A DNA stretch of 64,000 bases from NCBI RefSeq assembly GCF_039729195.1, contig NZ_CP155796.1, positions 3,286,001 to 3,350,000 of the forward strand, in the 5' to 3' direction. The notes beneath the pieces were generated by a model. That model was given only the letters and a program-made list of their open reading frames with translations. It was not told the DNA's origin and made no database searches. Source of the DNA: Mycobacterium sp. DL (GTDB taxonomy: Bacteria > Actinomycetota > Actinomycetes > Mycobacteriales > Mycobacteriaceae). The first letter of the stretch is position 1; each line of letters starts with the position of its first letter. Below, piece after piece: positions 25,656 through 35,499 of the stretch. The position numbers and the translations under genes are program-made.

Positions 25656-26834
25656 GTGACCGACACAGAACTCGCCACCCACACCCCAGACGGGCGACCC
25701 CGGGCGCGTGGCCTGGGCATCTCACTGGGGGGCACCCCTGGACCGCTCAACGCGCTCACCGACGTCGGCGGGGTGGAGATCGGCATGACGACGTTGATCG
25801 CGGGTGACGGTCCGATGGTCGTCGGGCAGGGCCCGGTGCGCACCGGGGTGACCGCGATCCTGCCACGCGGCCGCACCGGTGTCGGAGAGCCGTGCGCTGC
25901 CGGGTGGTTCTCACTGAACGGCAACGGCGAGATGACCGGAACCACCTGGATCGACGAGGCGGGATCGTTCAATCTGCCTGTGGTGCTGTCGAATACCCAC
26001 GCTGTCGGCGCCTGTCACACCGGCGTGGTGCGCTGGACCAATCGGGTCGCTCCGCGACTGGCCAGGCAGTGGGTGTTGCCGGTGTGCACCGAGACGTGGG
26101 ACGGCTACCTCAACGACATCAACGGTGACCATGTGCGCCCCGTACACGTCGAGGCGGCCCTGGACGCGGCGACCGGTGGGCCGGTCGACGAAGGATCGGC
26201 AGGCGGCGGCACCGGCATGAACTGCTATGACTTCAAGGGCGGCAACGGAACGGCGTCACGGCTGGTCCCCTACGGCTCACGCACGTTCACGGTCGCCGCG
26301 TTCGTGCAGGCGAATTTCGGCTCACGCGCCGAACTGACCGTCTCGGGCCGCCACGTCGGGCCTCAGCTGCTCGGCGACAACCCGCTGGACGACGACTGGT
26401 TCGAGCGAGATCTCGCCGGCGCGCCTCCTCCGGGAGCGGGTTCGGTCATCGCGATCGTGGCGACCGACGCTCCGCTGCTCCCCGGCCAGTGCAAGGCGTT
26501 GGCCCGTCGTGTTCCGTTGGGATTGGCGCGGACCGGGACCACCGGCAGTCACTTCTCCGGCGACATCTTCCTGGCGTTCTCCACCGCCGACGTGCCAGGG
26601 CTCGCCAGCGCCTTCCCGATGGAACCGGTCGGCCCGGGCCCGGCTGACGGGCTCGGCACCATCACGTTCCTGCCGTGGGGACGGATGGACGCGCTGTACG
26701 CCGCGGTCGTGCAGAGCGTGGAGGAAGCAGTCCTCAACGCGCTGGTGGTCAACACCGAGATGGTGGGTCGCGACGGCCACCGCTCACCGCGCCTTCCCCT
26801 CGACCGATTGACGGCCCTGCTCGGTCAGGCGTGA
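25656..26834 (+). CDS. P1-family aminopeptidase (DmpA / L-aminopeptidase-D-esterase type)
   Basis: The 392-residue protein is an N-terminal-nucleophile hydrolase precursor of the DmpA family. Recognisable parts are the N-terminal GLGISLGGTPGPLNALTDVGGVEIGMTT, the middle VDEGSAGGGTGMNCYDFKGGNGTASR, and PPGAGSVIAIVATDAPLLPGQ, in which Ser263 is the expected nucleophile exposed by autocleavage after Gly262. These enzymes release N-terminal residues, including D-amino acids or beta-amino acids. It starts at GTG 25656. The exporter gene follows 43 bp downstream. Confidence 0.88.
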   Translation: MTDTELATHTPDGRPRARGLGISLGGTPGPLNALTDVGGVEIGMTTLIAGDGPMVVGQGPVRTGVTAILPRGRTGVGEPCAAGWFSLNGNGEMTGTTWIDEAGSFNLPVVLSNTHAVGACHTGVVRWTNRVAPRLARQWVLPVCTETWDGYLNDINGDHVRPVHVEAALDAATGGPVDEGSAGGGTGMNCYDFKGGNGTASRLVPYGSRTFTVAAFVQANFGSRAELTVSGRHVGPQLLGDNPLDDDWFERDLAGAPPPGAGSVIAIVATDAPLLPGQCKALARRVPLGLARTGTTGSHFSGDIFLAFSTADVPGLASAFPMEPVGPGPADGLGTITFLPWGRMDALYAAVVQSVEEAVLNALVVNTEMVGRDGHRSPRLPLDRLTALLGQA

Positions 26835-26877
26835 TACTCGGAGGAGAACTCGAGACGAGCTAACGATCGGAGCGGCT

Positions 26878-28352
26878 GTGCACGAGACCTTCACCGGAAC
26901 GTCCGGCGCGCCGGTCGATCCGCCGGTGAAGCGCCCGCGTCTGCTGGTCGTCGGGCTCAGTGTGGTGGTGCTCACCGTCGCGGTGCTGCAGACCGCGGTG
27001 GTCCCCGTGCTCGGCGTGATCGCCGACCAGCTCGGCGCGTCGATGGTCGCGGTCAGCTGGGCTGTGACGGCCAACCTCCTGGCGGCCGCCGCGGCGACGC
27101 CGTTGATCGGACGCCTGGCCGACCTGCACCGCAAGAAGCGGGTGCTGCTCGTGGTGCTCGCAGTCGTGCTGGTCGGCTCACTGCTGGCCGCGACGACGTC
27201 ATCGCTGGCGCTGTTGATCGTCGCCCGGGTGCTGCAGGCGGCGTCGTTTGCGCTGTATCCCATCAGCATCGCCATTCTGCGCGAGGAACTGCGACCCGAC
27301 CGAATGGGGTCGGCGATGGCGGTGCTGTCGGGCACCCTGGGGTTCGGCGGTGGCATCGGACTGGTGGTGGTCGGGCTGCTGATGAGCGGCGACGCCGGAT
27401 ATCACCGCGTCTTCTGGCTCACCACGGCGTTCACGGTCCTGGTCCTGGCCATCGTCGTGGTTCTGGTCCCCGACCGGCCGCGGAGCACCACCGGGACCAT
27501 CGACTGGGTCGGTGCGGTGGGTCTGGCCGTCGGGCTGTCGGCGGTCCTGCTCGCCATCACCCAGGGCAACTCGTGGGGTTGGGGTTCTCCCCGGACCCTC
27601 GCCTGCGCCGCGGGCGGGGTCGTCGTGCTGATCGGTTGGTGGGCGTGGGAGAAGCGGGTCCCCCGGCCGCTGGTCTCGATCCGGATGTTGTCCCGGCGCA
27701 CCATGCTGTTCACCAACCTCGCGACCATCTTCGTGGGCATGGGCCTGTATTTCGCCTTCCTCGGCCTGACGCAGTTCGTCCAGATCCCCCGCGACGTGGC
27801 CGGGTACGGGTTCGGGGCGACCGTGCTCGAGGCGAGCGTGATCTATCTGCTGCCCGGTGCGCTCACCGGTTTTGTCGTCGCGCTGATCAGCGGCCGCTTC
27901 ATCGACCGGTTCGGCGCGCGGCCGGTACTGATGGTCGCTGCCTTCGCGGGGATGCCGGCTTCCTGTTCATCGCGTTCGCGCACACGTCCCCGTGGCAGGT
28001 GATCACCGCGAGCATCCTGGCCAACGCCTACATCGCGCTCGGCTACGGAGCGCTGCCTACCCTGGTGGTTGGCGAGGTCGCCGCAGGTGAAACCGGGGTT
28101 GCGACGAGCATGAACGGCATTGCCCGCACCGTGGGAAGCTCCACCGCCGCCGCGTTGGTCGCGGTGCTGCTGAGCCACACCACCCTGGCGGGCACCCCGA
28201 GCGAGAGCAGCTTCGTCGCGATCTTCCTCGGCGGCGCGGCCACCGCAGCGTTGGCGATGGTGCTCATCGCGCTGTCCAAGCAGCCGACCTCGCGCGTCGA
28301 CTCGGCGGAGGCACGCTTCGAGTCACGCGCGATGAATCACGAATGGGGCTGA
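26878..28352 (+). pseudogene. MFS drug-exporter-like transporter interrupted by a -1 frameshift
   Basis: The first part runs from GTG 26878 and contains MFS features (LIGRLADLHRKKRVLL; helices typical of DHA2 exporters). In this frame translation ends at 28002. The family-like sequence continues in another frame (GFLFIAFAHTSPWQV; LPTLVVGEVAAGETGVATSMNGIARTVGSS) to a stop at 28352. The switch is near 27951-27955, where GGGATGCCGGC would read AFAGMAGFLFI if one more G were present. The joined protein would be about 490 residues, the usual exporter length. It is either a recent inactivation or a sequencing error. Confidence 0.8.
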
Positions 28353-28356
28353 CGAA

Positions 28357-28794
28357 TCAGCGCAGCGCTGCCAGATTGCGCACCGAGCGGCGGACGTCAC
28401 CCTGGATGACCCTGGCGACGACACCGCCTATCGGGGTGTTGAGCAATCCGCCCGACAGTTCGGCCAGCACCCGGAACCTGGACTCGTCCTTGCCGCCCGC
28501 AGCGGGTTCGACCTGCATCGTCAGCGTGATCTGCACCCCGCCGCGGCCGGTACCGACAAGCTCGATCTCCTTCGGCTCGTCGTAGCGGGTCACCCGCCAG
28601 TTGATGACGTTGCGAAACCCCTTGACCTTGATCAACGACGCCACCTGGGTGTCGACGTCGATGACCGAAGGCACCTCGCTCTTCCAGCCGCCGAAAATCG
28701 TGAGCCACTCCCCGAAGCGCCGCAGATCCGAGGCCAGCTCCCAGGCGTGTTCCGGACTGAGCTCAGAAGTTACCGCCACGTCGACCGATGCCAT
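28357..28794 (-). CDS. SRPBCC (START-like) domain protein
   Basis: The 145-residue protein has the polyketide-cyclase/START-like pattern: VDVAVTSELSPEHAWELASDLRRFGEWL at the N-terminus, strands through the middle and a long C-terminal helix (GGVVARVIQGDVRRSVRNLAAL). These domains bind hydrophobic ligands in a deep cavity. It resembles the small mycobacterial proteins such as Rv0910. Its stop lies 4 bp from that of the exporter gene, reading toward it. Its function is unknown. Confidence 0.8.
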   Translation of the reverse strand: MASVDVAVTSELSPEHAWELASDLRRFGEWLTIFGGWKSEVPSVIDVDTQVASLIKVKGFRNVINWRVTRYDEPKEIELVGTGRGGVQITLTMQVEPAAGGKDESRFRVLAELSGGLLNTPIGGVVARVIQGDVRRSVRNLAALR

Positions 28795-29095
28795 CCGTCC
28801 TCCCTACCCCAGATCAACGCCCGGGTAAACGGCTACGCGATCAGCGGGGCCATTCCGGCGCATCGCCTGACCATCACTGCGAGACTGGAGCGGTCAAGAT
28901 CACAGTGCCGACGGACGTCTGCGTCGGCCAACTCCCCATGCACTGCGCTGCGCTGATTCCTACGTTTTCGGCCGAAATGAGTGCGGGATTCCATTGTGGA
29001 TATGTAAATTCGTTGCGGAATCGCTTGCGAAGGGCCGCGCTATCCGCGAAGGTTTATCCACAGCCCCTGACGGCTGCTCCTGAGGAGGACCTGCT
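28795..29095. promoter_or_regulatory. Gene-free region upstream of the polyamine importer operon
   Basis: About 300 bp without coding character. It holds a perfect 12-bp palindrome (TTTCGGCCGAAA, 28966-28977) and an AT-rich stretch with inverted GATTCC/GGAATC repeats about 28985-29026. These are likely the operator and promoter of the downstream pot operon, and also the upstream region of the divergent SRPBCC gene. Confidence 0.5.
28966..28977. promoter_or_regulatory. Perfect 12-bp palindrome upstream of potA
   Basis: TTTCGGCCGAAA lies 120-200 bp upstream of the two possible potA starts. It may be a repressor site for the importer operon. Confidence 0.35.
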
Positions 29096-29167
29096 CTGAC
29101 CGGCACACACACCACCGCTGTAGACCACACGGCGGGATCCGAGACCACCCGCGCCAAGGGCGGTCCC

Positions 29168-30289
29168 GTGATCGAGATCGACCATGTCACCAAGCGCTTC
29201 GGCGACTACGTCGCGGTTGCCGATGCGGACTTCTCCATCGCGCAGGGCGAGTTCTTCTCGATGCTCGGCCCGTCGGGATGCGGCAAGACGACCACGCTTC
29301 GGATGATCGCGGGGTTCGAGACTCCGACCGAGGGTGCCATCCGCCTCGAGGGCGCGGACGTCTCGCGGACACCCCCGAACAAGCGCAACGTCAACACCGT
29401 GTTCCAGCACTATGCACTGTTCCCGCACATGTCCGTGTGGGACAACGTCGCCTACGGCCCGCGCAGCGCCAAGAAGGACAAGCAAGAGGTCCGCAAACGC
29501 GTCGACGACCTGCTCGAGATCGTGCGACTGAGCGATTTCGCCGAGCGCAGGCCAGCCCAACTGTCCGGCGGCCAGCAGCAGCGGGTGGCCTTGGCGCGGG
29601 CGCTGGTGAACTACCCCAGCGCACTGCTGCTGGACGAACCGCTGGGGGCGCTGGATCTGAAACTGCGTCACGCCATGCAGTTCGAACTCAAGCGGATTCA
29701 GCGCGAGGTCGGGATCACGTTCATCTACGTGACCCACGACCAGGAGGAAGCGCTCACGATGAGCGACCGCATCGCGGTCATGAACGCAGGCAACGTCGAC
29801 CAGATCGGTAGCCCCACTGAGATCTACGACCGCCCCGCCACCGTGTTCGTCGCGAGCTTCATCGGCCAGGCCAACCTGTGGGCAGGCCGCCAGACCGGCC
29901 GGGCCAACCGCGAGTTCGTCGAGGTCGATGTCCTCGGATCGACGCTGAAAGCACGGCCGGGCGACACCACGATCGAACCCGGCGGCCAGGCCACGCTGAT
30001 GGTGCGCCCGGAACGCGTGCGGGTGACCATGGACTCCCCGACCGGCGACGTGGCGGGCGTCCGCGCAACGGTGTCCGACCTGACCTTCCAGGGGCCGGTC
30101 GTGCGACTGTCGCTCGCGGCGCCGGACGACTCGACGATCATCGCGCACGTGGGACCCGAGCAGGATCTGCCGATGCTGCGACCCGGAGACGAGGTCTTCG
30201 TGAGCTGGGCCCCCGACGCATCGCTGGTCCTGCCCGGCGCCGACATCCCGACCACCGAAGATCTCGAGGAGATGCTCGACGACTCCTGA
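29168..30289 (+). CDS. potA: Spermidine/putrescine-type ABC transporter ATP-binding protein (PotA-like)
   Basis: From the GTG at 29168 the protein has 373 residues. It has Walker A (GPSGCGKTT), the signature LSGGQQQR, Walker B (LLLDEPLG) and a C-terminal TOBE-type regulatory domain, as in PotA. It powers import through the two permeases encoded downstream. The frame is open upstream with 24 additional codons starting at a CTG (29096). A GAGGAGG at 29082-29088 is spaced 7 nt from that CTG, so it may be the true start. First gene of the potADBC operon. Confidence 0.93.
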   Translation: MIEIDHVTKRFGDYVAVADADFSIAQGEFFSMLGPSGCGKTTTLRMIAGFETPTEGAIRLEGADVSRTPPNKRNVNTVFQHYALFPHMSVWDNVAYGPRSAKKDKQEVRKRVDDLLEIVRLSDFAERRPAQLSGGQQQRVALARALVNYPSALLLDEPLGALDLKLRHAMQFELKRIQREVGITFIYVTHDQEEALTMSDRIAVMNAGNVDQIGSPTEIYDRPATVFVASFIGQANLWAGRQTGRANREFVEVDVLGSTLKARPGDTTIEPGGQATLMVRPERVRVTMDSPTGDVAGVRATVSDLTFQGPVVRLSLAAPDDSTIIAHVGPEQDLPMLRPGDEVFVSWAPDASLVLPGADIPTTEDLEEMLDDS

Positions 30290-30351
30290 CGTCTCACCGA
30301 TTGCCGAGCCCGATCCCCCCATCTCTGGAGCCGACGAAAGGCACAGTCGCC

Positions 30352-31545
30352 ATGTCCCGTGATCTTCCCTCCCCCATCGACCGTCAGCTGATGGCCCGAC
30401 TGACCGGGAACCGGACGTCCCGGCGCCGCTTCATCGGAGGCAGTGCCGCGGCCGCGGCCGGCCTGACGCTCGGCTCGTCGTTCCTGGCCGCCTGCGGATC
30501 CGACAGCGGCACCTCGAGTGCCCCCACCGATGACGGCGGTCCCGCCAGCGGGACGCTGCGCATCTCGAACTGGCCGCTGTACATGGCCGACGGCTTCATC
30601 GCCGAGTTCCAGACGGCGTCCGGGATCACGGTCGACTACAAGGAAGACCTCAACGACAACGAGCAGTGGTTCGCCAAGGTCAGGGAGCCGCTGTCACGCA
30701 AACAGGACATCGGTGCGGATCTGGCGATCCCGACGTCCTTCCTCGCGGTGCGTCTGCACCAACTCGGCTGGCTCAACGACATCAGCGACGAGGGTGTGCC
30801 GAACAAGAAGAACATCCGCCCCGACCTTCTCGAGGCCAGCGTCGATCCCGGACGGGTGTTCAGCGCGCCGTACATGTCGGGTCTGGTCGGTCTCGCCTAC
30901 AACCGCGCCGCCACCGGGCGCGACATCTCGACGATCGACGACCTCTGGGATCCCGCCTTCCGCGGTCGGGTCAGCCTGTTCTCCGATGCGCAGGACGGCC
31001 TCGGCATGATCATGATGTCGCAGGGCAACTCGCCGGAGGATCCGACCACCGAGAGTGTGCAGCAGGCCATCGACCTGGTCCGTGAGCAGAACGACATGGG
31101 CCAGATCCGCCGCTTCACCGGCAACGACTACGCCGACGACCTCGCTGCGGGCAATATCGCTGTGGCACAGGCCTATTCGGGTGACGTAGTGCAGCTCCAG
31201 GCCGACAACCCGGACCTGCAGTTCATCGTTCCCGAGTCAGGCGCAACCACGTTCGTCGACACCATGGTGATCCCGTACACGACGCAGAACCAGAAGGCCG
31301 CCGAGGCGTGGATCAACTACGTCTACGACAGGGCGAACTACGCGAAGCTGGTGGCGTACGTGCAGTACGTGCCGGTGCTCTCGGACATGACGGAGGAACT
31401 GGCGAAGATCGATCCGGAGGCGGCCAACAACCCGCTGATCAACCCGCCCGCGGATGTCCTTGCGAGGTCGAAGGGTTGGGCGGCACTGACCGACGAGCAG
31501 ACGCAGGAGTACAACACCGCGTACGCCGCCGTCACCGGCGGCTGA
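30352..31545 (+). CDS. potD: Polyamine-type ABC transporter substrate-binding lipoprotein (PotD-like)
   Basis: The 397-residue protein starts at ATG 30352, 62 bp after potA. Its N-terminus has a twin-arginine motif (TSRRRFIGG) and a lipobox (FLAAC, Cys48), so it is probably exported folded by Tat and lipidated. The rest is a type 2 periplasmic-binding fold like PotD/PotF (TLRISNWPLYM; LGWLNDISDEGVPNKKNI; VAQAYSGDVVQLQ). It would bind a polyamine or similar cation outside the membrane and hand it to the permeases. The exact ligand is not shown by sequence. Confidence 0.9.
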   Translation: MSRDLPSPIDRQLMARLTGNRTSRRRFIGGSAAAAAGLTLGSSFLAACGSDSGTSSAPTDDGGPASGTLRISNWPLYMADGFIAEFQTASGITVDYKEDLNDNEQWFAKVREPLSRKQDIGADLAIPTSFLAVRLHQLGWLNDISDEGVPNKKNIRPDLLEASVDPGRVFSAPYMSGLVGLAYNRAATGRDISTIDDLWDPAFRGRVSLFSDAQDGLGMIMMSQGNSPEDPTTESVQQAIDLVREQNDMGQIRRFTGNDYADDLAAGNIAVAQAYSGDVVQLQADNPDLQFIVPESGATTFVDTMVIPYTTQNQKAAEAWINYVYDRANYAKLVAYVQYVPVLSDMTEELAKIDPEAANNPLINPPADVLARSKGWAALTDEQTQEYNTAYAAVTGG

Positions 31546-31548
31546 GAC

Positions 31549-32424
31549 ATGGCCGGTGTCGCCACCAGCAGTCGGCAACGGAGCAAAATCGCCCCGTACC
31601 TGATGGTCCTGCCGGCACTCGCGTACCTCGGGATCTTCTTCGTGGTGCCGTTCTTCTCGCTGGCGCGGACGTCGTTGTCGGAGACGGGCGGGTCGGTGTT
31701 CATGCCGACGTTGACGTTCGCCTGGGACTTCGGCAACTTCACCGACGCGGTCGTCCTTTACCAGGAACAGATCATCCGGTCGTTCGGCTACGCGTTCGCC
31801 GCCACGGTGTTGTGTCTGTTGCTGGCCTTCCCGCTGGCTTATGTCATCGCGTTCAAAGCTGGACGCTTCAAGAACCTGATCCTCGGTCTGGTGATCCTGC
31901 CGTTCTTCGTGACGTTCCTGATCCGCACGATCGCGTGGAAAACCATCCTCGCCGACGAGGGCTGGGTGGTGACCGCACTGGGTACCGTCGGCCTGCTACC
32001 CGACGAGGGGCGGCTGCTGTCCACGAGTTGGGCGGTGATCGGCGGCCTGACCTACAACTGGATCATCTTCATGATCCTGCCGCTGTACGTCAGCCTGGAG
32101 AAGATCGATCCGCGACTGCTCGAGGCGTCCAAGGATCTGTACTCCACCGCTCCACGGAGCTTTCGGAAAGTGATCCTGCCGCTGGCGCTGCCCGGCGTCC
32201 TCGCGGGCAGCCTGCTGGTGTTCATCCCGTCCGTGGGTGACTTCATCAACGCCGACTACCTCGGCAGTACGCAGACGACGATGATCGGCAACGTTATCCA
32301 GAAACAGTTCCTCGTCGTCAAGGACTACCCCGCAGCCGCCGCGCTCAGCCTCGGGTTGATGCTCACCATTCTCGCCGGGGTACTTCTCTACGCCCGCGCG
32401 CTCGGCACCGAGGACCTCGTATGA
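31549..32424 (+). CDS. potB: ABC transporter permease (PotB-like)
   Basis: The 291-residue protein has about six membrane helices and the permease EAA-type loop (LEASKDLYSTAPRSFRKVILPLALPGVLAG). It starts 3 bp after potD. With the PotC-like protein it forms the pore of the importer. The start at ATG 31549 is supported by a preceding GGCGG. Confidence 0.92.
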   Translation: MAGVATSSRQRSKIAPYLMVLPALAYLGIFFVVPFFSLARTSLSETGGSVFMPTLTFAWDFGNFTDAVVLYQEQIIRSFGYAFAATVLCLLLAFPLAYVIAFKAGRFKNLILGLVILPFFVTFLIRTIAWKTILADEGWVVTALGTVGLLPDEGRLLSTSWAVIGGLTYNWIIFMILPLYVSLEKIDPRLLEASKDLYSTAPRSFRKVILPLALPGVLAGSLLVFIPSVGDFINADYLGSTQTTMIGNVIQKQFLVVKDYPAAAALSLGLMLTILAGVLLYARALGTEDLV

Positions 32425-33278
32425 CGACTCAAGCAGGTGCCGCCATCGCCACCGCGGCCGAGCAGCCGCCCCCGGCCAAAAAGGTCAGATCCCGGCGCAA
32501 TTGGGGTGATCTGCTGTTGCGCATCGTCGCCGCGCTGGTACTGGTGTATCTGTTCCTGCCGATCTTCGTGATCATCTTGTTCTCGTTCAACAAGCCCGTC
32601 GGCAGGTTCAACTACACCTGGCAGGGTTTCACATTCGAGAACTGGGCCGATCCGTTCAAGTACCCGCCGCTGACCGAGGCGCTGCAACTCAGCCTCAACG
32701 TGGCCGCGGTGTCCACCGCGGTTGCCCTGGTGCTCGGCACCCTGGTGGCGATCGCGCTGGTGCGCCAGCGATGGCGCGGGCAGCGTGCGGTCGACACATT
32801 CCTGATCCTGCCGCTGACGGCGCCTGAAGTCGTGATGGGCGCGGCGTTGCTGACCCTGTTCCTGGACCTGAGCTGGCCCGCCGGTTACACCACCATCCTG
32901 ATCGCGCACATCGCTTTCGAGGTCAGCTTCATCGCGATGACCGTGCGCGCCCGGGTCCGTGGTTTCGATTGGACGCTCGAGGACGCATCGCTGGACCTGG
33001 GCGCCGGCCCGGCGCGGACGTTCTTCAAGGTCACGCTGCCACTGATCGTGCCCGGCATCGTCGCCGCCGCGATGCTGTCGTTCGCGTTGTCGCTCGACGA
33101 CTTCATCATCACCTACTTCGTCAGCGGCCCGGCCGTGACCTATCCGCTGTACGTCAATGCGGCGGTCAAGGCCGCGGTGCCACCGCAGATCAACGTGCTG
33201 GCGACTGCGATCCTGGTGGTGAGTCTGCTTCTGCTGGCATTGGGAACCTTGTGGCGGCGCAAGAAGTTCCAGGGCTGA
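32421..33278 (+). CDS. potC: ABC transporter permease (PotC-like)
   Basis: This 285-residue permease has six membrane helices and an EAA loop (LEDASLDLGAGPARTFFKVTLPLIVPGIVAA). Its ATG overlaps the stop of the PotB-like gene by four bases (ATGA), showing tight coupling. It completes the polyamine-type importer. The gene converges with the Ddn-like gene, with 8 bp between stops. Confidence 0.92.
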   Translation: MTTQAGAAIATAAEQPPPAKKVRSRRNWGDLLLRIVAALVLVYLFLPIFVIILFSFNKPVGRFNYTWQGFTFENWADPFKYPPLTEALQLSLNVAAVSTAVALVLGTLVAIALVRQRWRGQRAVDTFLILPLTAPEVVMGAALLTLFLDLSWPAGYTTILIAHIAFEVSFIAMTVRARVRGFDWTLEDASLDLGAGPARTFFKVTLPLIVPGIVAAAMLSFALSLDDFIITYFVSGPAVTYPLYVNAAVKAAVPPQINVLATAILVVSLLLLALGTLWRRKKFQG

Positions 33279-33286
33279 GCTGCTCG

Positions 33287-33637
33287 CTACACCCCGCTGA
33301 CCGTCACCTTCACCCGTCCGCGCTCATCACGGTGGGCCACGGCGTGTGCCTCGCGGTCGGCGCCGTCGAAATCGACCAGGGTGATGGGCCCGCCGTCGCC
33401 GGTGAAATTGCGCCACCAGGTCTTCGAGTCAGGCGTCATGACCCGGATGATCACTCCGCCGTCCGACCGCCGGTAGTTGACCGGCGTCTCGAACAACTTG
33501 CCTGAACGCCTCCCGGTGTAGCGGATCAGCACCATGCTGCGGCGCACGAATCGACCGATCACGGGCGCGTCGATCAACCGCTCCGCACCGGAGTTGACGA
33601 CACCGACGACGGGCGAGTTGAAGATTCCACGGGGCAT
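33287..33637 (-). CDS. Nitroreductase/deazaflavin-dependent (Ddn-like) family protein
   Basis: The 116-residue protein matches the mycobacterial F420-dependent Ddn-type family (former DUF385). It has a helix at the start, MVLIRYTGRRSGKLFETPVNY, and ITLVDFDGADREAHA. Members use F420H2 to reduce quinones or other compounds. The shorter C-terminus compared with Ddn leaves activity open. It is followed by the EamA gene upstream on the same strand, 26 bp apart. Confidence 0.75.
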   Translation of the reverse strand: MPRGIFNSPVVGVVNSGAERLIDAPVIGRFVRRSMVLIRYTGRRSGKLFETPVNYRRSDGGVIIRVMTPDSKTWWRNFTGDGGPITLVDFDGADREAHAVAHRDERGRVKVTVSGV

Positions 33638-33663
33638 GGAGACCAGGCTAGCGACGTTCGGGT

Positions 33664-34527
33664 TCAGCTGACTTCGAGCGGCACGACGGTCCTGGCGCCG
33701 GTGCGCGCCGCGCCGACACCGGCCGCGACCACGAAGACGATGCCGACGACCGCCAGGGCGCTCGGAACCTGGCCGAGCACGGTCAGCCCGATCACCATCG
33801 CCAATGCCGGTTCGAGACTCATCAGGGTGCCGAAGGCAGCCGCGGTGAGCCGCCGAAGCGCCAGCAGTTCCAGCGCGAAGGGCACCACCGGCAGCAGAAT
33901 CGCCAGGCCGACTCCGATCAACAGGATCTCCGGAGACATCCGGTCGAAGACGGCGGGGCCGACGGTGAGTGTCGCCACCAGTCCGGCGACGGGCATCGAC
34001 ACAGCCAGACCGTTGATCCCCGCAACCTCGTCACCCACCCGCTGGGTCAGCAGGATGTAACCCGCCCAGCACACAGCGGCGGCGAGCGCGTACCCGACAC
34101 CCACGAGGTCGACGGTGCCGCTCCACGGCTGGGTCAGCAGCAGAACCCCGATCGCCGCCACACCGGGCCACAGGAAGCGTGCCTGGCCGCGGCCGCGGGC
34201 GACGGCCACACCCAGAGGACCGAGAAATTCCAGCGCACTAGCGGTGCCCAGCGGTATGCGGTCCAGCGCGGCCATGAACAGCAGGGTGATCGCCGCGGTG
34301 ACGACGCCCAGGAGCACGCACATCAGAAAGCTGTTGCGGGTGAAGGCCGCCCGGCGCGGACGCACGATGACCAGCAGCAGGACCCCCGCCCACGCGAGCC
34401 TCAGCCACGCCGCACCCTCGACACCAATGTCGTCGATCAGCGAGACGGCGATCGCGAGGCCGAATTGCACGCACACCATGGATCCCAGCGCCATGAAGGC
34501 GCCGGTGCGGGCCTGGTCGGTGGTCAC
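33664..34527 (-). CDS. EamA/RhtA-type drug/metabolite exporter
   Basis: The 287-residue protein has ten membrane helices in two EamA repeats, the second with [31 protein letters not shown]. It resembles RhtA, which exports threonine or homoserine. A perfect 19-bp inverted repeat lies 45 bp upstream of the ATG. It probably shares a transcript with the Ddn-like gene. Confidence 0.88.
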   Translation of the reverse strand: MTTDQARTGAFMALGSMVCVQFGLAIAVSLIDDIGVEGAAWLRLAWAGVLLLVIVRPRRAAFTRNSFLMCVLLGVVTAAITLLFMAALDRIPLGTASALEFLGPLGVAVARGRGQARFLWPGVAAIGVLLLTQPWSGTVDLVGVGYALAAAVCWAGYILLTQRVGDEVAGINGLAVSMPVAGLVATLTVGPAVFDRMSPEILLIGVGLAILLPVVPFALELLALRRLTAAAFGTLMSLEPALAMVIGLTVLGQVPSALAVVGIVFVVAAGVGAARTGARTVVPLEVS

Positions 34528-34571
34528 CCCTGCATTGAACGGGACCAGGACCGTTCAGGTCCACGTGATTT

Positions 34572-34614
34572 CTGCGGACATACCGTTCGGAATCACCGAA
34601 CGGTATGTCCGCAG
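34572..34614 (-). terminator. Perfect 19-bp stem hairpin between enoyl-CoA hydratase and EamA genes
   Basis: Arms at 34572-34590 and 34596-34614 are exactly complementary around a five-base loop (AATCA). It begins 21 bp after the hydratase stop. There is no U-rich tail, but mycobacterial terminators often lack one. The core CCGTTCGG...CCGAACGG could also be an operator for the EamA gene. Confidence 0.6.
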
Positions 34615-34634
34615 CCAACGATTCTGGGGTCCGG

Positions 34635-35459
34635 TCAATCCGACCGAATGTCAGGCAGTGACGCCCACTCCCGAGACACCGACAGCGTCCATCGCGGTGC
34701 CCGCCGCTCCAGAAACGCCGTCACCCCCTCGCGGGCATCGGGCGTACCCATCACCCGTTCGTGCAGTTCGGTCTCGAGGCGCGCCACGTCGCGCGGCTGA
34801 TACCCCTTCGCCATGGTGTCCCACAGCAGTCTCTTGCTCAGCGCTGCCGACATCGGCGCCACGTTGACAGCGATGTCGCGTGCGACCGCCATCGCCTGAT
34901 CCAGCACGTCGGATGCCGGCACCGCCCGGGTGGCGATGCCCATCGTGGCCGCTTCGGCGCCGTCGAAGGTCCGCCCTGTCAGCAGCAGGTCCGCGGCCAC
35001 TGTGCCGCCGACCAGATGGGGCAGTGTCCAGTGCGACATGCAATCACCGATGACACCGCGGCGGACCTGTGCGACCGCGTATCTGGCGTCGGTGGCCATG
35101 ATCCGGATGTCGGCCTGCAGCGCCATCGTCAACCCGATGCCGATTGCGTGTCCGTTCACCGCCGCGATGACCGGCGTCCGCAGTTCGAAGGCAGCAGGAT
35201 TGATCGGTGACGCCGTGAAACCGGCTCCGTCGGAGTCTTTTTCGAACGGGTTCGCCGATGCGGCGAAGTCCGCGCCGACACAGAACGCCTCGCCCGCCCC
35301 GGTGAGGACGATCGCGCGGATCTCGTCGTCGTCGTCACATCGCCGGTAGGCACGGCCGAGTTCGTCACCCATCGTCGAGGTATAGGCGTTGCGCCGCTCG
35401 GGCCGGTTGAGGGTCAGCAACGCGACGCCGTCGGCCTTGGTGACAGCGAGGTCGGTCAT
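34635..35459 (-). CDS. Enoyl-CoA hydratase/isomerase family protein
   Basis: The 274-residue crotonase-fold protein contains the oxyanion-hole segments (GEAFCVGADFAA; IGIGLTMALQADIRI) and the C-terminal helical region. It hydrates or isomerises an enoyl-CoA in fatty-acid or related catabolism. The acidic catalytic positions could not be aligned with certainty. The GTG or ATG start at 35459 faces a divergent LysR gene 40 bp away, so the regulator may control it. Confidence 0.88.
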   Translation of the reverse strand: MTDLAVTKADGVALLTLNRPERRNAYTSTMGDELGRAYRRCDDDDEIRAIVLTGAGEAFCVGADFAASANPFEKDSDGAGFTASPINPAAFELRTPVIAAVNGHAIGIGLTMALQADIRIMATDARYAVAQVRRGVIGDCMSHWTLPHLVGGTVAADLLLTGRTFDGAEAATMGIATRAVPASDVLDQAMAVARDIAVNVAPMSAALSKRLLWDTMAKGYQPRDVARLETELHERVMGTPDAREGVTAFLERRAPRWTLSVSREWASLPDIRSD

Positions 35460-35499
35460 GTCGCGAACCTACCGGCGCACTTGTGGGCAGAATCCACAG

